64,000 nucleotides of DNA from Aliiroseovarius sp. M344 (GTDB lineage Bacteria > Pseudomonadota > Alphaproteobacteria > Rhodobacterales > Rhodobacteraceae). Every line of letters begins with the position of its first letter. Position 1 is the first letter of the stretch. A model generated the notes under the pieces. The model ran no database searches. It was not told the DNA's origin and saw only the letters and a program-made list of their open reading frames with translations. Made by a program: the position numbers and the translations under genes. Shown here one piece after another: positions 47,147 through 56,848 of the stretch. The DNA lies in the NCBI RefSeq assembly GCF_025140835.1, contig NZ_CP081153.1, positions 248,001 through 312,000 on the forward strand, given 5' to 3'.

Positions 47147-48296
47147 CGATCGACCGCGCGATCAGTTCCTTCATGATCTCGTTGGTGCCGCCGTAAATCA
47201 TCTGGACGCGCGCGTCAGCGTACAGTCGGGCGATGGGGTATTCCATCATGTAGCCATAGCCGCCGAACAGTTGCAGGCATTCGTGCATGACTTCGTTCTG
47301 CACCTCACTGCCCCAATACTTCGCCATCGAAGCGGTGGGCGCATCCAACGTGCCGTCGATCAACCGCGCGATCCCATCATTGACGAAGCTGCGCAAGACT
47401 TCGGCTTTGGTTTTGCATTCGGCCAATTTGAAACGGGTGTTCTGGAAATCCATCACCCGCTGGCCGAAGGCTTTGCGTTCCTGTGTATAGGCGATGGTTT
47501 GTTCCAACGCGAAATCGATCGCACCCAAAGCCTGGATCGCGATCAACAACCGCTCCCACGGAAGTTGTTTCATGAGTTGATAGAAGCCTTGCCCCTCTTC
47601 CGAGCCAAGCAGGTTGGTTTGGGGAACTTTTACGTCTTCATAGAACAATTCCGACGTATCGTTCGCTTTCATACCGAGCTTCTTGAGGTTCTGACCGCGC
47701 TTGAACCCTTCGCAGTGTTCCGGTTCGACCACGATCAGGGACACGCCCTTCGACCCGGCATCTGGGTCCGTTTTACATACTGTGATGATCAGATCGGCAG
47801 CTTGTCCATTGGTGATAAAGATCTTCGAGCCGTTGATCTTGTATTGGTTGCCATCTTTCTCGGCACGTGTGCGGACGGCCTGAAGGTCGGACCCGGTGCC
47901 CGGTTCGGTCATGGCGATCGCGCCGACAATCTCGCCTGAGGCAAGGCCGGGCAGCCAACGGGCTTTTTGCTCTTCAGTGCCGTACGCTGTGATGTAGTGG
48001 ACCACGATGGATTGGATCCCATAGCCCCAACCGCAGTCGCCTGTCCGAGTCTGTTCATAAATGACGATACTTTCGAAACCCATATCTGCACCGGCGCCGC
48101 CAAAATCTTCGGGAATGGCGCCGCCCATGATGCCAGCTTGCCCGGCCAAACGCCAAAAATCGCGATCGACGATGCCTTGTTCGACCCAGCGCTCAATGTT
48201 GGGTGTCAGTTCATCGGCAAAGAAGCGGTTTGTCATATTGGCGAACATGCGATGCTCGTCGCTGACCCAAGCAGCAGAAGGTGTGAAAAGGCTCAT
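47139..48296 (-). CDS. Acyl-CoA dehydrogenase (long-chain/branched-chain type)
   Basis: 385 residues with the complete fold: N-terminal helical domain, beta domain ([27 protein letters not shown]) and C-terminal helical domain ([31 protein letters not shown]). Glu248 in LPWERLLIA corresponds to the catalytic base of isovaleryl- and long-chain-type enzymes, and the usual medium-chain position reads YGGTNE with Gly, consistent with that subgroup. FAD-dependent, passes electrons to ETF. Upstream of the racemase-like gene. Confidence 0.9.
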   Translation of the reverse strand: MSLFTPSAAWVSDEHRMFANMTNRFFADELTPNIERWVEQGIVDRDFWRLAGQAGIMGGAIPEDFGGAGADMGFESIVIYEQTRTGDCGWGYGIQSIVVHYITAYGTEEQKARWLPGLASGEIVGAIAMTEPGTGSDLQAVRTRAEKDGNQYKINGSKIFITNGQAADLIITVCKTDPDAGSKGVSLIVVEPEHCEGFKRGQNLKKLGMKANDTSELFYEDVKVPQTNLLGSEEGQGFYQLMKQLPWERLLIAIQALGAIDFALEQTIAYTQERKAFGQRVMDFQNTRFKLAECKTKAEVLRSFVNDGIARLIDGTLDAPTASMAKYWGSEVQNEVMHECLQLFGGYGYMMEYPIARLYADARVQMIYGGTNEIMKELIARSIDE

Positions 48297-48510
48297 TATC
48301 GGCTCCGAATATAGAGGGCTTTTCTGAACTATACCCGACCGGGAATTGTTAAGGCTGGTAACGTCGCGTTACAAAGGATAGACGATTTGCGAAGCAATCC
48401 GTGCATTTGCGCGACAATCCACTGCAAACCGTTGTTCCGTGACGGTTTTGCGTGATTTGTCCGCAAGGATCGCGTATTTGAACAAAAAAAGATGTTGAAC
48501 GGAGATGGCA

Positions 48511-50616
48511 GTGAGCATTTCTCGGGTGGATTTTTGTAAATTGGCAGCCCTTGGTCTGGCAGCGGCGGCGACGCCCGCAGCGGCAGAGGTTGGCACGTTA
48601 ACAACAAGCTATACAATTTATGGCACGCCCGGTCTTATCGCGATGCCAACAGCCGAAGCCGCAGCAGATAGTGAGCTGGCTTTTACCTATTCGCAATTCG
48701 GACCGAATGCGAACGGCACGTTGAGCTTTCAGATCACCCCGCGTCTTTCAGCCAGTTTCCGTTATGCCAAGATCGCCGATTTCCATCCCGTGGTTGGGGA
48801 TTACTTCGACCGTAGTTTTGATCTCCGGTATCGGGTGCTAAACGAAAGTAAATATTTCCCGGCAGTGTCAGTTGGTATTCGCGATTTCATCGGCACCGGC
48901 ATTTATTCCGGCGAGTATGTTGTTGCAACCAAATCCATCGGTGAACGCCTGCGTGTCACAGGCGGCATCGGCTGGGGGCGGCTAGGCAGTTACGAGCCTA
49001 TCGGCAATACCGGTTCGCGGCCCCCATGGGATTTTGGCCAGGGCGGCACCGTGAATGCAAGCCAATGGTTCAAAGGCGACTTGGCGCCGTTTGCCGGCGT
49101 GTCCTATAAAGTTAACGACAAGCTGACGCTGAAAGCTGAATACAGCTCGGATGCTTATGTGCAAGAAGTCGCGGCTGGAGTGATGGAACATAAGTCGCCG
49201 TTTAACTTCGCGGTCGACTATCAGGTCTCTCCCGCCATTCACGTTAACGCCTTCTATTTGGCAGGTGATACGATCGGGGCAAATGTCGTCATTCGACTGA
49301 ACCCGCGCCAACCCATTTCACGTTCCGGAAACGAACGGGCGCCATTGCCGGTCAAACCAAGACCCTCGCGCAGCAATGCAGATGCATGGAGCACTGGCTG
49401 GATATCTGATCCAACCAACGAAACCGGTATTCGCAAGGCTGTGGGTGATGCGTTGCACAAAGAAGGGATCACGCTACAATCCCTTGCGCTGGGCTCAACC
49501 CGCGCCGAGTTGGAAGTCGACAACCGCAAATACCATTCACAAGCACAGGCTATCGGGCGCACTGCACGGATTTTGACTCATGCCATGCCGCCCTCGGTCG
49601 AGACTTTCGTCATAACGCTGGTCGACAAAGGGATACCTCTTTCGACTGTCACCATGCGGCGCAGCGATATTGAGCGTTTGGAACACGCCCCGGCCATCGA
49701 TATGTTCGATCGCGTGTCTATTGATGAATCCACACCGCGTGCGGTGCGCAGTTCTGAAATGGTTCGCACCGACAGTCGGTTCCGTTGGGCCTTGGCCCCC
49801 TATATGGGCTTGAGCTTCTTTGACCCGACCAGCCCCATCCGCGCAGATTTCGGACTGAAGCTGAGCGGGTCATATGAGGTCGCCCCGAACATTTTCCTTT
49901 CGGGGGCAATTTCGAAGAGCCTGTGGGGCAACTTGGACGAAGATACGAATGGCAGCTCCTCGGCACTGCCGCCTGTGCGGACGCAGGCCGGGCGATATGC
50001 AGCGGAGGGTGATCCTGCGATCTCTCATTTGACCGCAAGCATGTATGGCCGTCCGGGCAAGAACCTCTATAGCCGCGTGACCGTTGGTTACCTTGAAAGC
50101 ATGTTTGGCGGTGTCTCGGCCGAGGTGCTTTGGAAGCCGGTCGACAGCCAACTCGCGATAGGTGCTGAAGTCGCTTGGGTGAAGCAACGCGCGTTCGATC
50201 AGCTGTTCAGTTTCCAAGATTACAGCGTCGTAACCGGGCATGTGTCCGCGTATTATGATTTTGGAAACGGGTTTACCGGCCAAGTTGACGTGGGTCGCTA
50301 TCTGGCTGGTGATTACGGTGCCACATTGTCCATCGACAGAACCTTTGACAACGGGTGGAAGATCGGCGGCTTTGTGACCAAGACGAATGTTTCGGCAGAG
50401 GATTTCGGCGAAGGGTCATTTGACAAAGGCATCCGCCTGTCGATCCCGTTCGAGTGGGCATTCGGCACGCCCTCACGCGGGGCATCAAACGCAGAGCTAC
50501 GGTCTTTGTCACGTGACGGTGGCGCGCGATTGGAAGTGGATGGCCGCCTGTTCGAATGGGTGGACGAAGGCCACGGAGATGCTTTGGCGTCCCGTTGGGG
50601 CAAGTTCTGGAGATGA
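48511..50616 (+). CDS. YjbH-family exopolysaccharide-associated outer-membrane protein
   Basis: About 701 residues. A signal peptide (cleavage after TPAAA near residue 28) precedes an N-terminal barrel half with GTPGLIAMPTAEAAADSELAFTYS, the typical YjbH opening, a middle domain (~residues 285-400) and a second barrel half (FRWALAPYMGLSFFDPTSP ... GNGFTGQVDVGRYLAGDYG). YjbH belongs to the yjbEFGH/gfc operons for polysaccharide export. GGAG sits 6 bp before GTG at 48511; an ATG at 48505 has no room for a ribosome site. Overlaps the yjbF-like lipoprotein gene by 4 bp. Confidence 0.85.
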   Translation: MSISRVDFCKLAALGLAAAATPAAAEVGTLTTSYTIYGTPGLIAMPTAEAAADSELAFTYSQFGPNANGTLSFQITPRLSASFRYAKIADFHPVVGDYFDRSFDLRYRVLNESKYFPAVSVGIRDFIGTGIYSGEYVVATKSIGERLRVTGGIGWGRLGSYEPIGNTGSRPPWDFGQGGTVNASQWFKGDLAPFAGVSYKVNDKLTLKAEYSSDAYVQEVAAGVMEHKSPFNFAVDYQVSPAIHVNAFYLAGDTIGANVVIRLNPRQPISRSGNERAPLPVKPRPSRSNADAWSTGWISDPTNETGIRKAVGDALHKEGITLQSLALGSTRAELEVDNRKYHSQAQAIGRTARILTHAMPPSVETFVITLVDKGIPLSTVTMRRSDIERLEHAPAIDMFDRVSIDESTPRAVRSSEMVRTDSRFRWALAPYMGLSFFDPTSPIRADFGLKLSGSYEVAPNIFLSGAISKSLWGNLDEDTNGSSSALPPVRTQAGRYAAEGDPAISHLTASMYGRPGKNLYSRVTVGYLESMFGGVSAEVLWKPVDSQLAIGAEVAWVKQRAFDQLFSFQDYSVVTGHVSAYYDFGNGFTGQVDVGRYLAGDYGATLSIDRTFDNGWKIGGFVTKTNVSAEDFGEGSFDKGIRLSIPFEWAFGTPSRGASNAELRSLSRDGGARLEVDGRLFEWVDEGHGDALASRWGKFWR

Positions 50617-51353
50617 GCGTGAAAGATCGTTTCACTAAGCAAGCCATGCGTGTGGCCGGCTGCGTTCTTGCCACCTCGCTTGTGCTTGGCGGATGCGGGT
50701 CGGACACGGATGCTGTTGAACTGCCGAAGATTACCGCCAGTCTTTTGAAAAACTCAGGCAAACAGCTGGGTGCAAAACTGGGCGGCTCGAAAGAAACTGC
50801 ACCAACCGCAGAGACGACCGCGCCGACCGATCCCAATGCCGTTGTGAGCAAGGCATTGGCAGCGACAAAGGGGCCAATCGCGCTGGTTGTACGCATCGAG
50901 ACCAAGGCGGTCTTGGCAATCAGTCCGGTCGGTCGGAACGGCGACTACGTCACCTGGGGCAGCGCCCCTGGTCAGGGTCTGACCTTCAAACGTGGGGTTT
51001 TGGCAAACACGCGTGGTCTTGGCGAAGACCTGATGGCATCACGTATTGATGCCGCTGTGTCTGCGATCACTGCGCGCCGCAATGCCACCTACAAGCGCGA
51101 ACATTTCTATCTTGGTAATTTGGGACAAAGCACAAGTCTTGTGTTGGACTGCTCGCTAACACGCGGCAAATCTGAGCAGGTGAAACTGGGCGCGATCAAT
51201 GCGAATGCCGTCATCATGAAGGAAAGCTGCAAGCGCGGCGAGATTGCTTTCAGCAACGTCTATTGGGTTGATGGAAACGGCCGCGTCCTGAAGTCCAGCC
51301 AATGGGTTGGTCAACGGATCGGCAGTCTGGCCATTCAGAATCTGCGTCTGTAA
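50613..51353 (+). CDS. YjbF-family lipoprotein (polysaccharide export)
   Basis: 246 residues. Lipobox LVLGGC with the acylated Cys near residue 23, then a Thr/Ala-rich linker (ETAPTAETTAPTDPNAVV) and a YjbF/GfcB domain (SPVGRNGDYVTWGS ... GVLANTRGLGEDLMASR). Starts inside the yjbH stop codon (ATGA), so it is translationally coupled. YjbF-type lipoproteins are thought to sit in the outer membrane with YjbH. Confidence 0.87.
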   Translation: MSVKDRFTKQAMRVAGCVLATSLVLGGCGSDTDAVELPKITASLLKNSGKQLGAKLGGSKETAPTAETTAPTDPNAVVSKALAATKGPIALVVRIETKAVLAISPVGRNGDYVTWGSAPGQGLTFKRGVLANTRGLGEDLMASRIDAAVSAITARRNATYKREHFYLGNLGQSTSLVLDCSLTRGKSEQVKLGAINANAVIMKESCKRGEIAFSNVYWVDGNGRVLKSSQWVGQRIGSLAIQNLRL

Positions 51354-51372
51354 ACCGCGCTGGCACTATTTA

Positions 51373-52806
51373 CTAACTGCGCGAATAGGCGTCCTCGTAT
51401 CGGACAATATCATCCTCTCCCAAGTAAGGGCCGGTTTGGACTTCGATAAGAACGGCATCAGTCTGGCCATTGTTTTCCAACCTGTGAACCTCACCTGTTG
51501 GCACGTATGCGGACTGGTTTGCCGACAACTCCACTGTATTGTTCCCGATAGTCACGCTTGCAACCCCCTCGACCACCACCCAATGTTCGGCGCGATACTC
51601 GTGTGACTGAAGTGATAAAACACCCCGCGGGTGCACAGTGATAAGCTTCACTTTGAACCCCGGTCCAGAGACCAGTTCTTCGAACCAGCCCCATGGCCTG
51701 AAGTCTTGCGGCCGAACAGTGGCTTGAGGCGTACCCCTGCTTTGCAACATCTCAACCACCGCGCCGATGTCATTAGAGCGCCCGCGATCTGCCACCAGCA
51801 CAGCATCCCTCATCGCCACGGCAACCAGATCGCGCAGCCCCAAGCCGACAATTGTTTGCTCGGGACTTTCGGACATAAGCAAGCTGCCTTCGCAGTCGAT
51901 GCTGTGCGCATTCCCAATCGCCACAACACCTGTTTGGGTGTCATCCGACACTACCTTTTCGCGCCAAAGCCCTTGCCAGCTTCCCAGATCGGACCAGTGA
52001 CCCTTATATGGCACCGCGTAGATATTGTCCGCGCGCTCCATTATCGCGAAGTCCAGCGAGATATCAGGAAGCATCTCCCACGCCTTTTTTTCGAGACGCG
52101 AGAAGCCAAGGTCCCGTTCCTTGTGTTCAAGCGCGGCGGAGACATGGGTGACAATTTCTGGCGCATAACGCGCAAACGCCTCTTTGATGGCGGCGCTTCT
52201 AAACATGAAAATTCCGGCATTCCACAGGTGCTTGCCGCTGGCCATCATATGTGTTGCGGCTTTGAGGTTCGGTTTTTCAGTGAAAGACAAAACAGGCGCG
52301 GGTTGATTGGCGGGCAGATTGTCATCGCATACTTCAAGATAGCCGTAACCAGTCTCGGGCCGATCGGGGGTGATGCCGAACGTCACCAACTTGCCGGAGT
52401 TCGCGACGGCAATGCCCTGCTTGACGGCGGCAAGAAACCCATCGGGAGCAGAAAGTAGATGGTCAGACGGCGCGACAATACAAAGTGCGTTGGCGTCGCG
52501 ATTGGCGAGCTCTGTGGCCGCAGCCAGGACGGCACCAGCAGTGTTTCTTGAAAACGGTTCGAGCAAAATGAGCTCGGGCAGGGTGCCTATTTCCCCCATC
52601 TGTTCGACGATATGGAAGCGATAGTTTTCGTGGGTTACGACGATTGGCCGCGCGAAAATTGGGGAGTGAAAGCGAAGCACAGTTTGTTGAAACAGGCTTG
52701 GCGCATTATCGATTTTCAGAAACTGCTTGGGGTAGCTTTCGCGAGATATTGGCCAAAGACGCGATCCAACGCCGCCTGCCAAAATGATCGGCGTAATTTT
52801 TTGCAA
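51373..52806 (-). CDS. manC: Mannose-1-phosphate guanylyltransferase/mannose-6-phosphate isomerase
   Basis: 477 residues, bifunctional type II. N-terminal nucleotidyltransferase domain with ILAGGVGSRLWPISRESYPKQFL (residues ~8-30) and FTEKPN; C-terminal cupin isomerase domain (RPWGWFEEL, QSHEYRAEHWVVVEG, TGEVHRLEN). Makes GDP-mannose from mannose-1-phosphate. The start appears to be TTG at 52806: no ATG or GTG lies between it and the upstream in-frame stop, and the family N-terminus begins exactly there; AAGGG is upstream. Convergent with the yjbF gene, 19 bp apart. Confidence 0.92.
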   Translation of the reverse strand: MQKITPIILAGGVGSRLWPISRESYPKQFLKIDNAPSLFQQTVLRFHSPIFARPIVVTHENYRFHIVEQMGEIGTLPELILLEPFSRNTAGAVLAAATELANRDANALCIVAPSDHLLSAPDGFLAAVKQGIAVANSGKLVTFGITPDRPETGYGYLEVCDDNLPANQPAPVLSFTEKPNLKAATHMMASGKHLWNAGIFMFRSAAIKEAFARYAPEIVTHVSAALEHKERDLGFSRLEKKAWEMLPDISLDFAIMERADNIYAVPYKGHWSDLGSWQGLWREKVVSDDTQTGVVAIGNAHSIDCEGSLLMSESPEQTIVGLGLRDLVAVAMRDAVLVADRGRSNDIGAVVEMLQSRGTPQATVRPQDFRPWGWFEELVSGPGFKVKLITVHPRGVLSLQSHEYRAEHWVVVEGVASVTIGNNTVELSANQSAYVPTGEVHRLENNGQTDAVLIEVQTGPYLGEDDIVRYEDAYSRS

Positions 52807-52874
52807 TTCAGAGCGCCCTTCGCACCGACGGGTGATAATTCATCCGATGGTGGAATCATGACCTCTGAAAACAA

Positions 52875-52903
52875 AAACGGCAAGCCCCGAGGACTTGCCG
52901 TTT
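52875..52903 (-). terminator. Rho-independent terminator of the small YjbE-like gene
   Basis: Perfect 10-bp stem AAACGGCAAG (52875-52884) / CTTGCCGTTT (52894-52903), 9-nt loop, followed on the minus strand by a T-rich tract (TTTTTGTTTTC). Lies 31 bp after the gene. Confidence 0.92.
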
Positions 52904-52934
52904 CAGTTTGAACGCTTCCTTAGAAGCGATCAAA

Positions 52935-53150
52935 TTAGTTCGATGTGTCGGTCGAGTCGTCCGAAGCAGCGATGATGCCAGCCACAACAGCCAGACCCAG
53001 CAGAGCCAGACCGGTGTTGCCCAGCGAGCTACCAGCTTCTTCAACTACAACTACTTCTTCTTCCACAACTGCGTCGCCGTATGCGCCAGCGAAAGCAGGT
53101 GCGGACAGAGCGATCATGCCAGCAGCGGCAAGGGTCATCACTTTTTTCAT
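52935..53150 (-). CDS. Small secreted YjbE/GfcA-like protein
   Basis: 71 residues. Signal peptide MKKVMTLAAAGMIALSAPAFA; then an acidic valine-rich stretch (DAVVEEEVVVVEE), a hydrophobic segment (NTGLALLGLAVVAGIIAAS) and an Asp/Ser/Thr tail. Organisation and size recall E. coli YjbE/GfcA, and yjbH/yjbF homologues are 2 kb away, but identity by sequence is weak. GGAG precedes the ATG and a strong terminator follows, both signs of a real, well-expressed monocistronic gene. Confidence 0.75.
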   Translation of the reverse strand: MKKVMTLAAAGMIALSAPAFAGAYGDAVVEEEVVVVEEAGSSLGNTGLALLGLAVVAGIIAASDDSTDTSN

Positions 53151-53308
53151 GTTTCATACTCCATAATTAATTAGCGGGCAGCGCCAATTCAGCGAGCCGT
53201 CCATGTTTGTTTTGCATACCACGAACACTATTGGAAGTCTGTTCTTGCATTCAACACCTCCTAAACGCAGAACTTTGCCGCCCTGTGGCAGCGATGCAAT
53301 AGTCATCA

Positions 53309-53947
53309 TTATCCAGCGAAGATATGGGTAAGGAAAACCGAACCGCAGTACTTCGAACCCGGCTGAACGCCTGCGCCTACGCCACTATAGCGAAGGTTTT
53401 TGCGAAGAATATTTTTTCTATGTCCGGGTGATTCCATCCATTTTCGAACAATCAGGCTGGCAAGGCTGTTATAGCTGTGGCGGCCAATTCTGCGACCTCC
53501 ATTTGTGGTGAAGTGGCATTGTTCGGACGAGCGAATCATGAACCGATTTCCGTCAATTCCATACAAATGCACCCACCCGATGTTCTCGGCTCCGGTCCGA
53601 AAGCGCACGCCAGAAGCCCGCAGGCGGTCGGTAAGCGAGCGATTGAACGATCCACTCGCTTTGTGGCTGAGTTTCTGACTGCGAGCCATCCACTGTGAAT
53701 GTCGTGCCGCCTGCTTTCGAAGACCGGACGCCGTGGTCAGAGCGGGAAGGCCGCGTCGACACCGTTCGGCATTCACCCGCGCAACAACCGCTTTATCGAG
53801 CAGGCCCTGATTTAACCCTTTGACAGGAATTACTTTTTCTGCACCTGAAGCCTTTGCAACAGAACAAGAAGTGGCCGCAGCGCTGGTTGGGTTGGCAAGC
53901 GATAGAAGCGCAGCGACGCTTAGTGTTTTAAGTACATTCCCAAACAT
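53309..53947 (-). CDS. Secreted CAP (SCP/PR1)-domain protein
   Basis: 212 residues with a signal peptide (FGNVLKTLSVAALLSLANPTSAAA). Residues ~50-210 are a CAP domain: AVVARVNAERCRRGLPALTTASGLRKQAARHSQWMA, then KLSHKASGSF, GAENIGW and KWMESPGHRKNILRKNLRYSGVG. These are the YkwD-type bacterial CAP motifs (His, Glu and His of the cavity retained). Several Cys suggest disulfides in the periplasm. Role unknown; not obviously linked to the neighbours. Confidence 0.87.
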   Translation of the reverse strand: MFGNVLKTLSVAALLSLANPTSAAATSCSVAKASGAEKVIPVKGLNQGLLDKAVVARVNAERCRRGLPALTTASGLRKQAARHSQWMARSQKLSHKASGSFNRSLTDRLRASGVRFRTGAENIGWVHLYGIDGNRFMIRSSEQCHFTTNGGRRIGRHSYNSLASLIVRKWMESPGHRKNILRKNLRYSGVGAGVQPGSKYCGSVFLTHIFAG

Positions 53948-54117
53948 GCTTCAGTCCTAAACATCCAGTCTCACCCCGAAGCGTACAAACTTGCCATGGC
54001 AAAGGCATGACGGGAATAGGGCGATGTCAGGATGGGCGGAGGTTCGCCGTCCGTTGACAGTGTTTGCGTGATGCATCATCTCGGCGTAGATTATTTAAAA
54101 AAAGAGGTTTCGAGCCA

Positions 54118-55452
54118 ATGAAGATAGCGATGATCGGCACCGGGTATGTGGGCCTGGTCTCTGGCGTGTGCTTTTCAGATTTTGGTCATGACGTCGTCTG
54201 TGTCGACAAAGATCCCAGCAAGATCAAAAAACTGGAGGCGGGGCACGTACCAATTTACGAGCCCGGCCTTGAAGAACTGATGGCGAAAAACGTCGCTGCA
54301 GGCCGACTTTCCTTCACCCAGAACCTAAAAGAGGCCGTGCAGGGTGCGAAAGCGATTTTTATTGCTGTTGGCACGCCGACTCGCCGCGGAGATGGCCATG
54401 CGGACCTGTCTTTTGTTTTTGCCGCTGCGGAAGAGATCGCTGATTCGCTCGAAGATTATGCCGTTGTGGTGACAAAATCGACAGTACCGGTTGGAACCAA
54501 TCGCAAGGTTAAACAACTGATCCAGAAGGCGCATCCGAAGCTTGAATTTGACGTCGCCTCGAACCCGGAATTTCTGCGCGAGGGCGCGGCAATCGACGAT
54601 TTCATGCGACCTGACCGCGTCATCGTTGGCGTCCAGAACGATCGCGCCACCGACATCATGGCCGAGATTTATCGGCCGCTTTTTCTTAGGGACTTTCCGA
54701 TTGTCACGACCGATCTGGAAAGCGCTGAGATGATCAAATATGCAGCGAACGCTTTCTTAGCGACCAAAATCACCTTCGTGAACGAAATTGCAGCTTTGTG
54801 CGAACGTGTCGGGGCGGACGTCAAGCAGGTGTCGAAAGGCATTGGTTTGGACGGCCGAATTGGCAACAAGTTCCTACATGCCGGACCGGGCTATGGCGGA
54901 AGCTGTTTTCCGAAAGACACCAAAGCCTTGGCGCGGATCGGCCAAGAAGCCGGAATGCCGATGCAAATCACAGAGACTGTGATTACCGTCAATGAAGAAA
55001 CCAAACGCCGGATGGTCGACAAGATTACTGATCTGTGTGGTGGCTCGGTCTCGGGCAAAACGATTGCAGTTTTGGGTGTGACTTTCAAACCCAACACAGA
55101 TGATATGCGCGATGCACCCAGTTTAACGATTGTTCCAGCGCTGATCGGCGGCGGCGCTAAAGTGCGCGTCGTGGACCCACAGGGATTAAACGAAGGCGAA
55201 TCTCTTTTGCCGGGTGCACATTGGTTCGAAGATGCGTATAAGGCTGCTCAGAATGCGGATGCTGTTGTGATTTTGACAGAATGGAACGAATTTCGCGCCC
55301 TTGATCTGAAACGGTTGTGTAAGCGAATGGAAACTCCAAGAATGGCGGATTTGCGCAATATTTATTCGCCAAAAGATGCAAAAAAGGCTGGCTTTGTCTC
55401 ATACTGCGCTGTTGGTCGGCGTGGATTTGGACCGGATGGTTGGGATGGTTGA
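54118..55452 (+). CDS. ugd: UDP-glucose 6-dehydrogenase
   Basis: 444 residues. NAD-binding motif MKIAMIGTGYVGLVSG at the N-terminus, GTPTRRGDGHADLS, and the active-site Cys263 in GPGYGGSCFPKDTKAL. Oxidises UDP-glucose to UDP-glucuronate for polysaccharide synthesis. The chosen ATG begins the Rossmann strand directly and has GAGG upstream; an in-frame start 54 bp earlier has none. The end overlaps the sugar transferase frame by 8 bp. Confidence 0.94.
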   Translation: MKIAMIGTGYVGLVSGVCFSDFGHDVVCVDKDPSKIKKLEAGHVPIYEPGLEELMAKNVAAGRLSFTQNLKEAVQGAKAIFIAVGTPTRRGDGHADLSFVFAAAEEIADSLEDYAVVVTKSTVPVGTNRKVKQLIQKAHPKLEFDVASNPEFLREGAAIDDFMRPDRVIVGVQNDRATDIMAEIYRPLFLRDFPIVTTDLESAEMIKYAANAFLATKITFVNEIAALCERVGADVKQVSKGIGLDGRIGNKFLHAGPGYGGSCFPKDTKALARIGQEAGMPMQITETVITVNEETKRRMVDKITDLCGGSVSGKTIAVLGVTFKPNTDDMRDAPSLTIVPALIGGGAKVRVVDPQGLNEGESLLPGAHWFEDAYKAAQNADAVVILTEWNEFRALDLKRLCKRMETPRMADLRNIYSPKDAKKAGFVSYCAVGRRGFGPDGWDG

Positions 55453-56134
55453 AGTCACGTATTCGAAGACCGTACAGAGCGAACGGGAAGCACTGGGGAT
55501 GAAGCGTCTTTTTGATATAGTTCTGGCGTTGATGTTGTGCATCCCTGTCATCCCAACGCTGCTTGTTCTGTATGTGGTCGTGACAATTCGTGACGGCCGA
55601 CCATTTATTTACCGCTCGGAGCGGAACACCACGTTCGACAAGACCTTCGATCTTTTGAAAATACGGACCATGCGCACTGTGCCCGATCATGAAAATGTCG
55701 GTATTACCGGGGGTCACAAACAAGATCGCATAACACCTATGGGAAAATTTCTGCGTGCCCATCGTCTGGATGAGCTGCCACAGGTCTGGAATGTGCTTAA
55801 AGGCGAAATGAGCTTCGTTGGTCCTCGCCCACCCGAGCCACGCTATGTTCAAGCGCGCCCGAACATCTACAAGCAGGTTTTGACGGACCGCCCCGGCATC
55901 ACCGGACTCGCGTCGATCGTTTTCCACAGCCATGAAGAAAAAATGCTGGCGGCGTGTGAAACGCAGAAAGAGTCAGAGGGCGTTTACCTACGTCGTTGTG
56001 TTCCCCGGAAAGCCGCGTTGGACCACATTTATCACAAGAATAAATCGCTGCGTTTGGATATCTATATCCTCTACCTGACCGCCGCCAAGTTGTTCCCTTT
56101 ACCCGGTCGACGCGCAAAACGCATTCGGGGTTAA
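55445..56134 (+). CDS. Initiating sugar transferase (bacterial sugar transferase family)
   Basis: 229 residues from this start. One N-terminal membrane segment ([24 protein letters not shown]) and the cytosolic catalytic part with [34 protein letters not shown] and [10 protein letters not shown]. These phosphoglycosyl transferases load the first sugar onto undecaprenyl phosphate; this is the short, single-domain form. Start is uncertain: ATG at 55445 overlaps ugd, while ATG at 55499 (MKRLFDIV) has GGGAAG upstream and matches the usual family N-terminus. Confidence 0.88.
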   Translation: MVEVTYSKTVQSEREALGMKRLFDIVLALMLCIPVIPTLLVLYVVVTIRDGRPFIYRSERNTTFDKTFDLLKIRTMRTVPDHENVGITGGHKQDRITPMGKFLRAHRLDELPQVWNVLKGEMSFVGPRPPEPRYVQARPNIYKQVLTDRPGITGLASIVFHSHEEKMLAACETQKESEGVYLRRCVPRKAALDHIYHKNKSLRLDIYILYLTAAKLFPLPGRRAKRIRG

Positions 56135-56210
56135 AACCAGTAACTTCCTGACTCCGCAGCCGATATCTGTCGGCATGCGGGGTCACAAAAAATTTGATGG
56201 AGCCGCATCC

Positions 56211-56789
56211 ATGAAGGTCGAAACAACCAAGCTAGACGGTGTTGTGATCGTGACACCAGCGCGCCACGGCGACAATCGAGGTTTCTTTAGCGAAACATTT
56301 TCGACCAACGCGATGGGGCAGGCAGGCTTGCCGTCAAAATTTGTGCAGGACAACCTATCGCGCTCGGCCAACAAGGGCACTGTGCGCGGGCTCCATTGCC
56401 AAGCACCGCCGCATGCGCAAGCCAAGCTTGTGCGTTGCCTTCGGGGCGCCATTTTGGATGTCGCCGTTGATGTGCGACACGGTTCGCCAACTTATGGCGA
56501 TTGGGTTGCGGTCGAACTGTCAGACGATAATGGCTCGGCCTTACTGGTACCCGAAGGGTACCTGCACGGGTTTATCACGCTAACTGACGATGTGGACGTA
56601 TTCTACAAGTGTTCTGATCACTACGCGCCCGAGACCGAAATGTCGGTTCGGTTTGATGATCCGGACATCGGTATAGAATGGGGGATGCCGTCGGACCAGA
56701 CCACGCTAAGCGGCAAGGATGCCGAAGCGGGATCGTTGTCCGCGTTTGCGACACCCTTTGGCCTAGATGGCGGCCCACGCACATCATGA
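56211..56789 (+). CDS. rmlC: dTDP-4-dehydrorhamnose 3,5-epimerase
   Basis: 192 residues. Cupin fold with DNRGFFSETF, RGLHCQAPPHAQAKLVRCLRGAILDVAVD and VPEGYLHGF, the RmlC signature including the catalytic His of RGLHCQ. Third step of dTDP-L-rhamnose synthesis; the other steps rmlA and rmlD lie 6 kb away on the opposite strand. GGAG 8 bp before this ATG; an in-frame start at 56175 lacks one. Followed by a terminator. Confidence 0.93.
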   Translation: MKVETTKLDGVVIVTPARHGDNRGFFSETFSTNAMGQAGLPSKFVQDNLSRSANKGTVRGLHCQAPPHAQAKLVRCLRGAILDVAVDVRHGSPTYGDWVAVELSDDNGSALLVPEGYLHGFITLTDDVDVFYKCSDHYAPETEMSVRFDDPDIGIEWGMPSDQTTLSGKDAEAGSLSAFATPFGLDGGPRTS

Positions 56790-56793
56790 CGAA

Positions 56794-56822
56794 AACGCCC
56801 GCAGAGTTAACAAGCGGGCGTT
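56794..56822. terminator. Bidirectional terminator between rmlC and the DUF2793 gene
   Basis: 9-bp stem AACGCCCGC (56794-56802) / GCGGGCGTT (56814-56822), 11-nt loop. Followed by CGTTTTTC on the plus strand and TTTCGTC on the minus strand; the two genes converge on it. Confidence 0.9.
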
Positions 56823-56848
56823 CGTTTTTCGATTGCGGAAACGTATGA

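Noticed and set aside
46523..47939. Long plus-strand frames over the racemase and acyl-CoA dehydrogenase genes
   Set aside because: Antisense shadows; the minus-strand products match known enzymes with catalytic residues.
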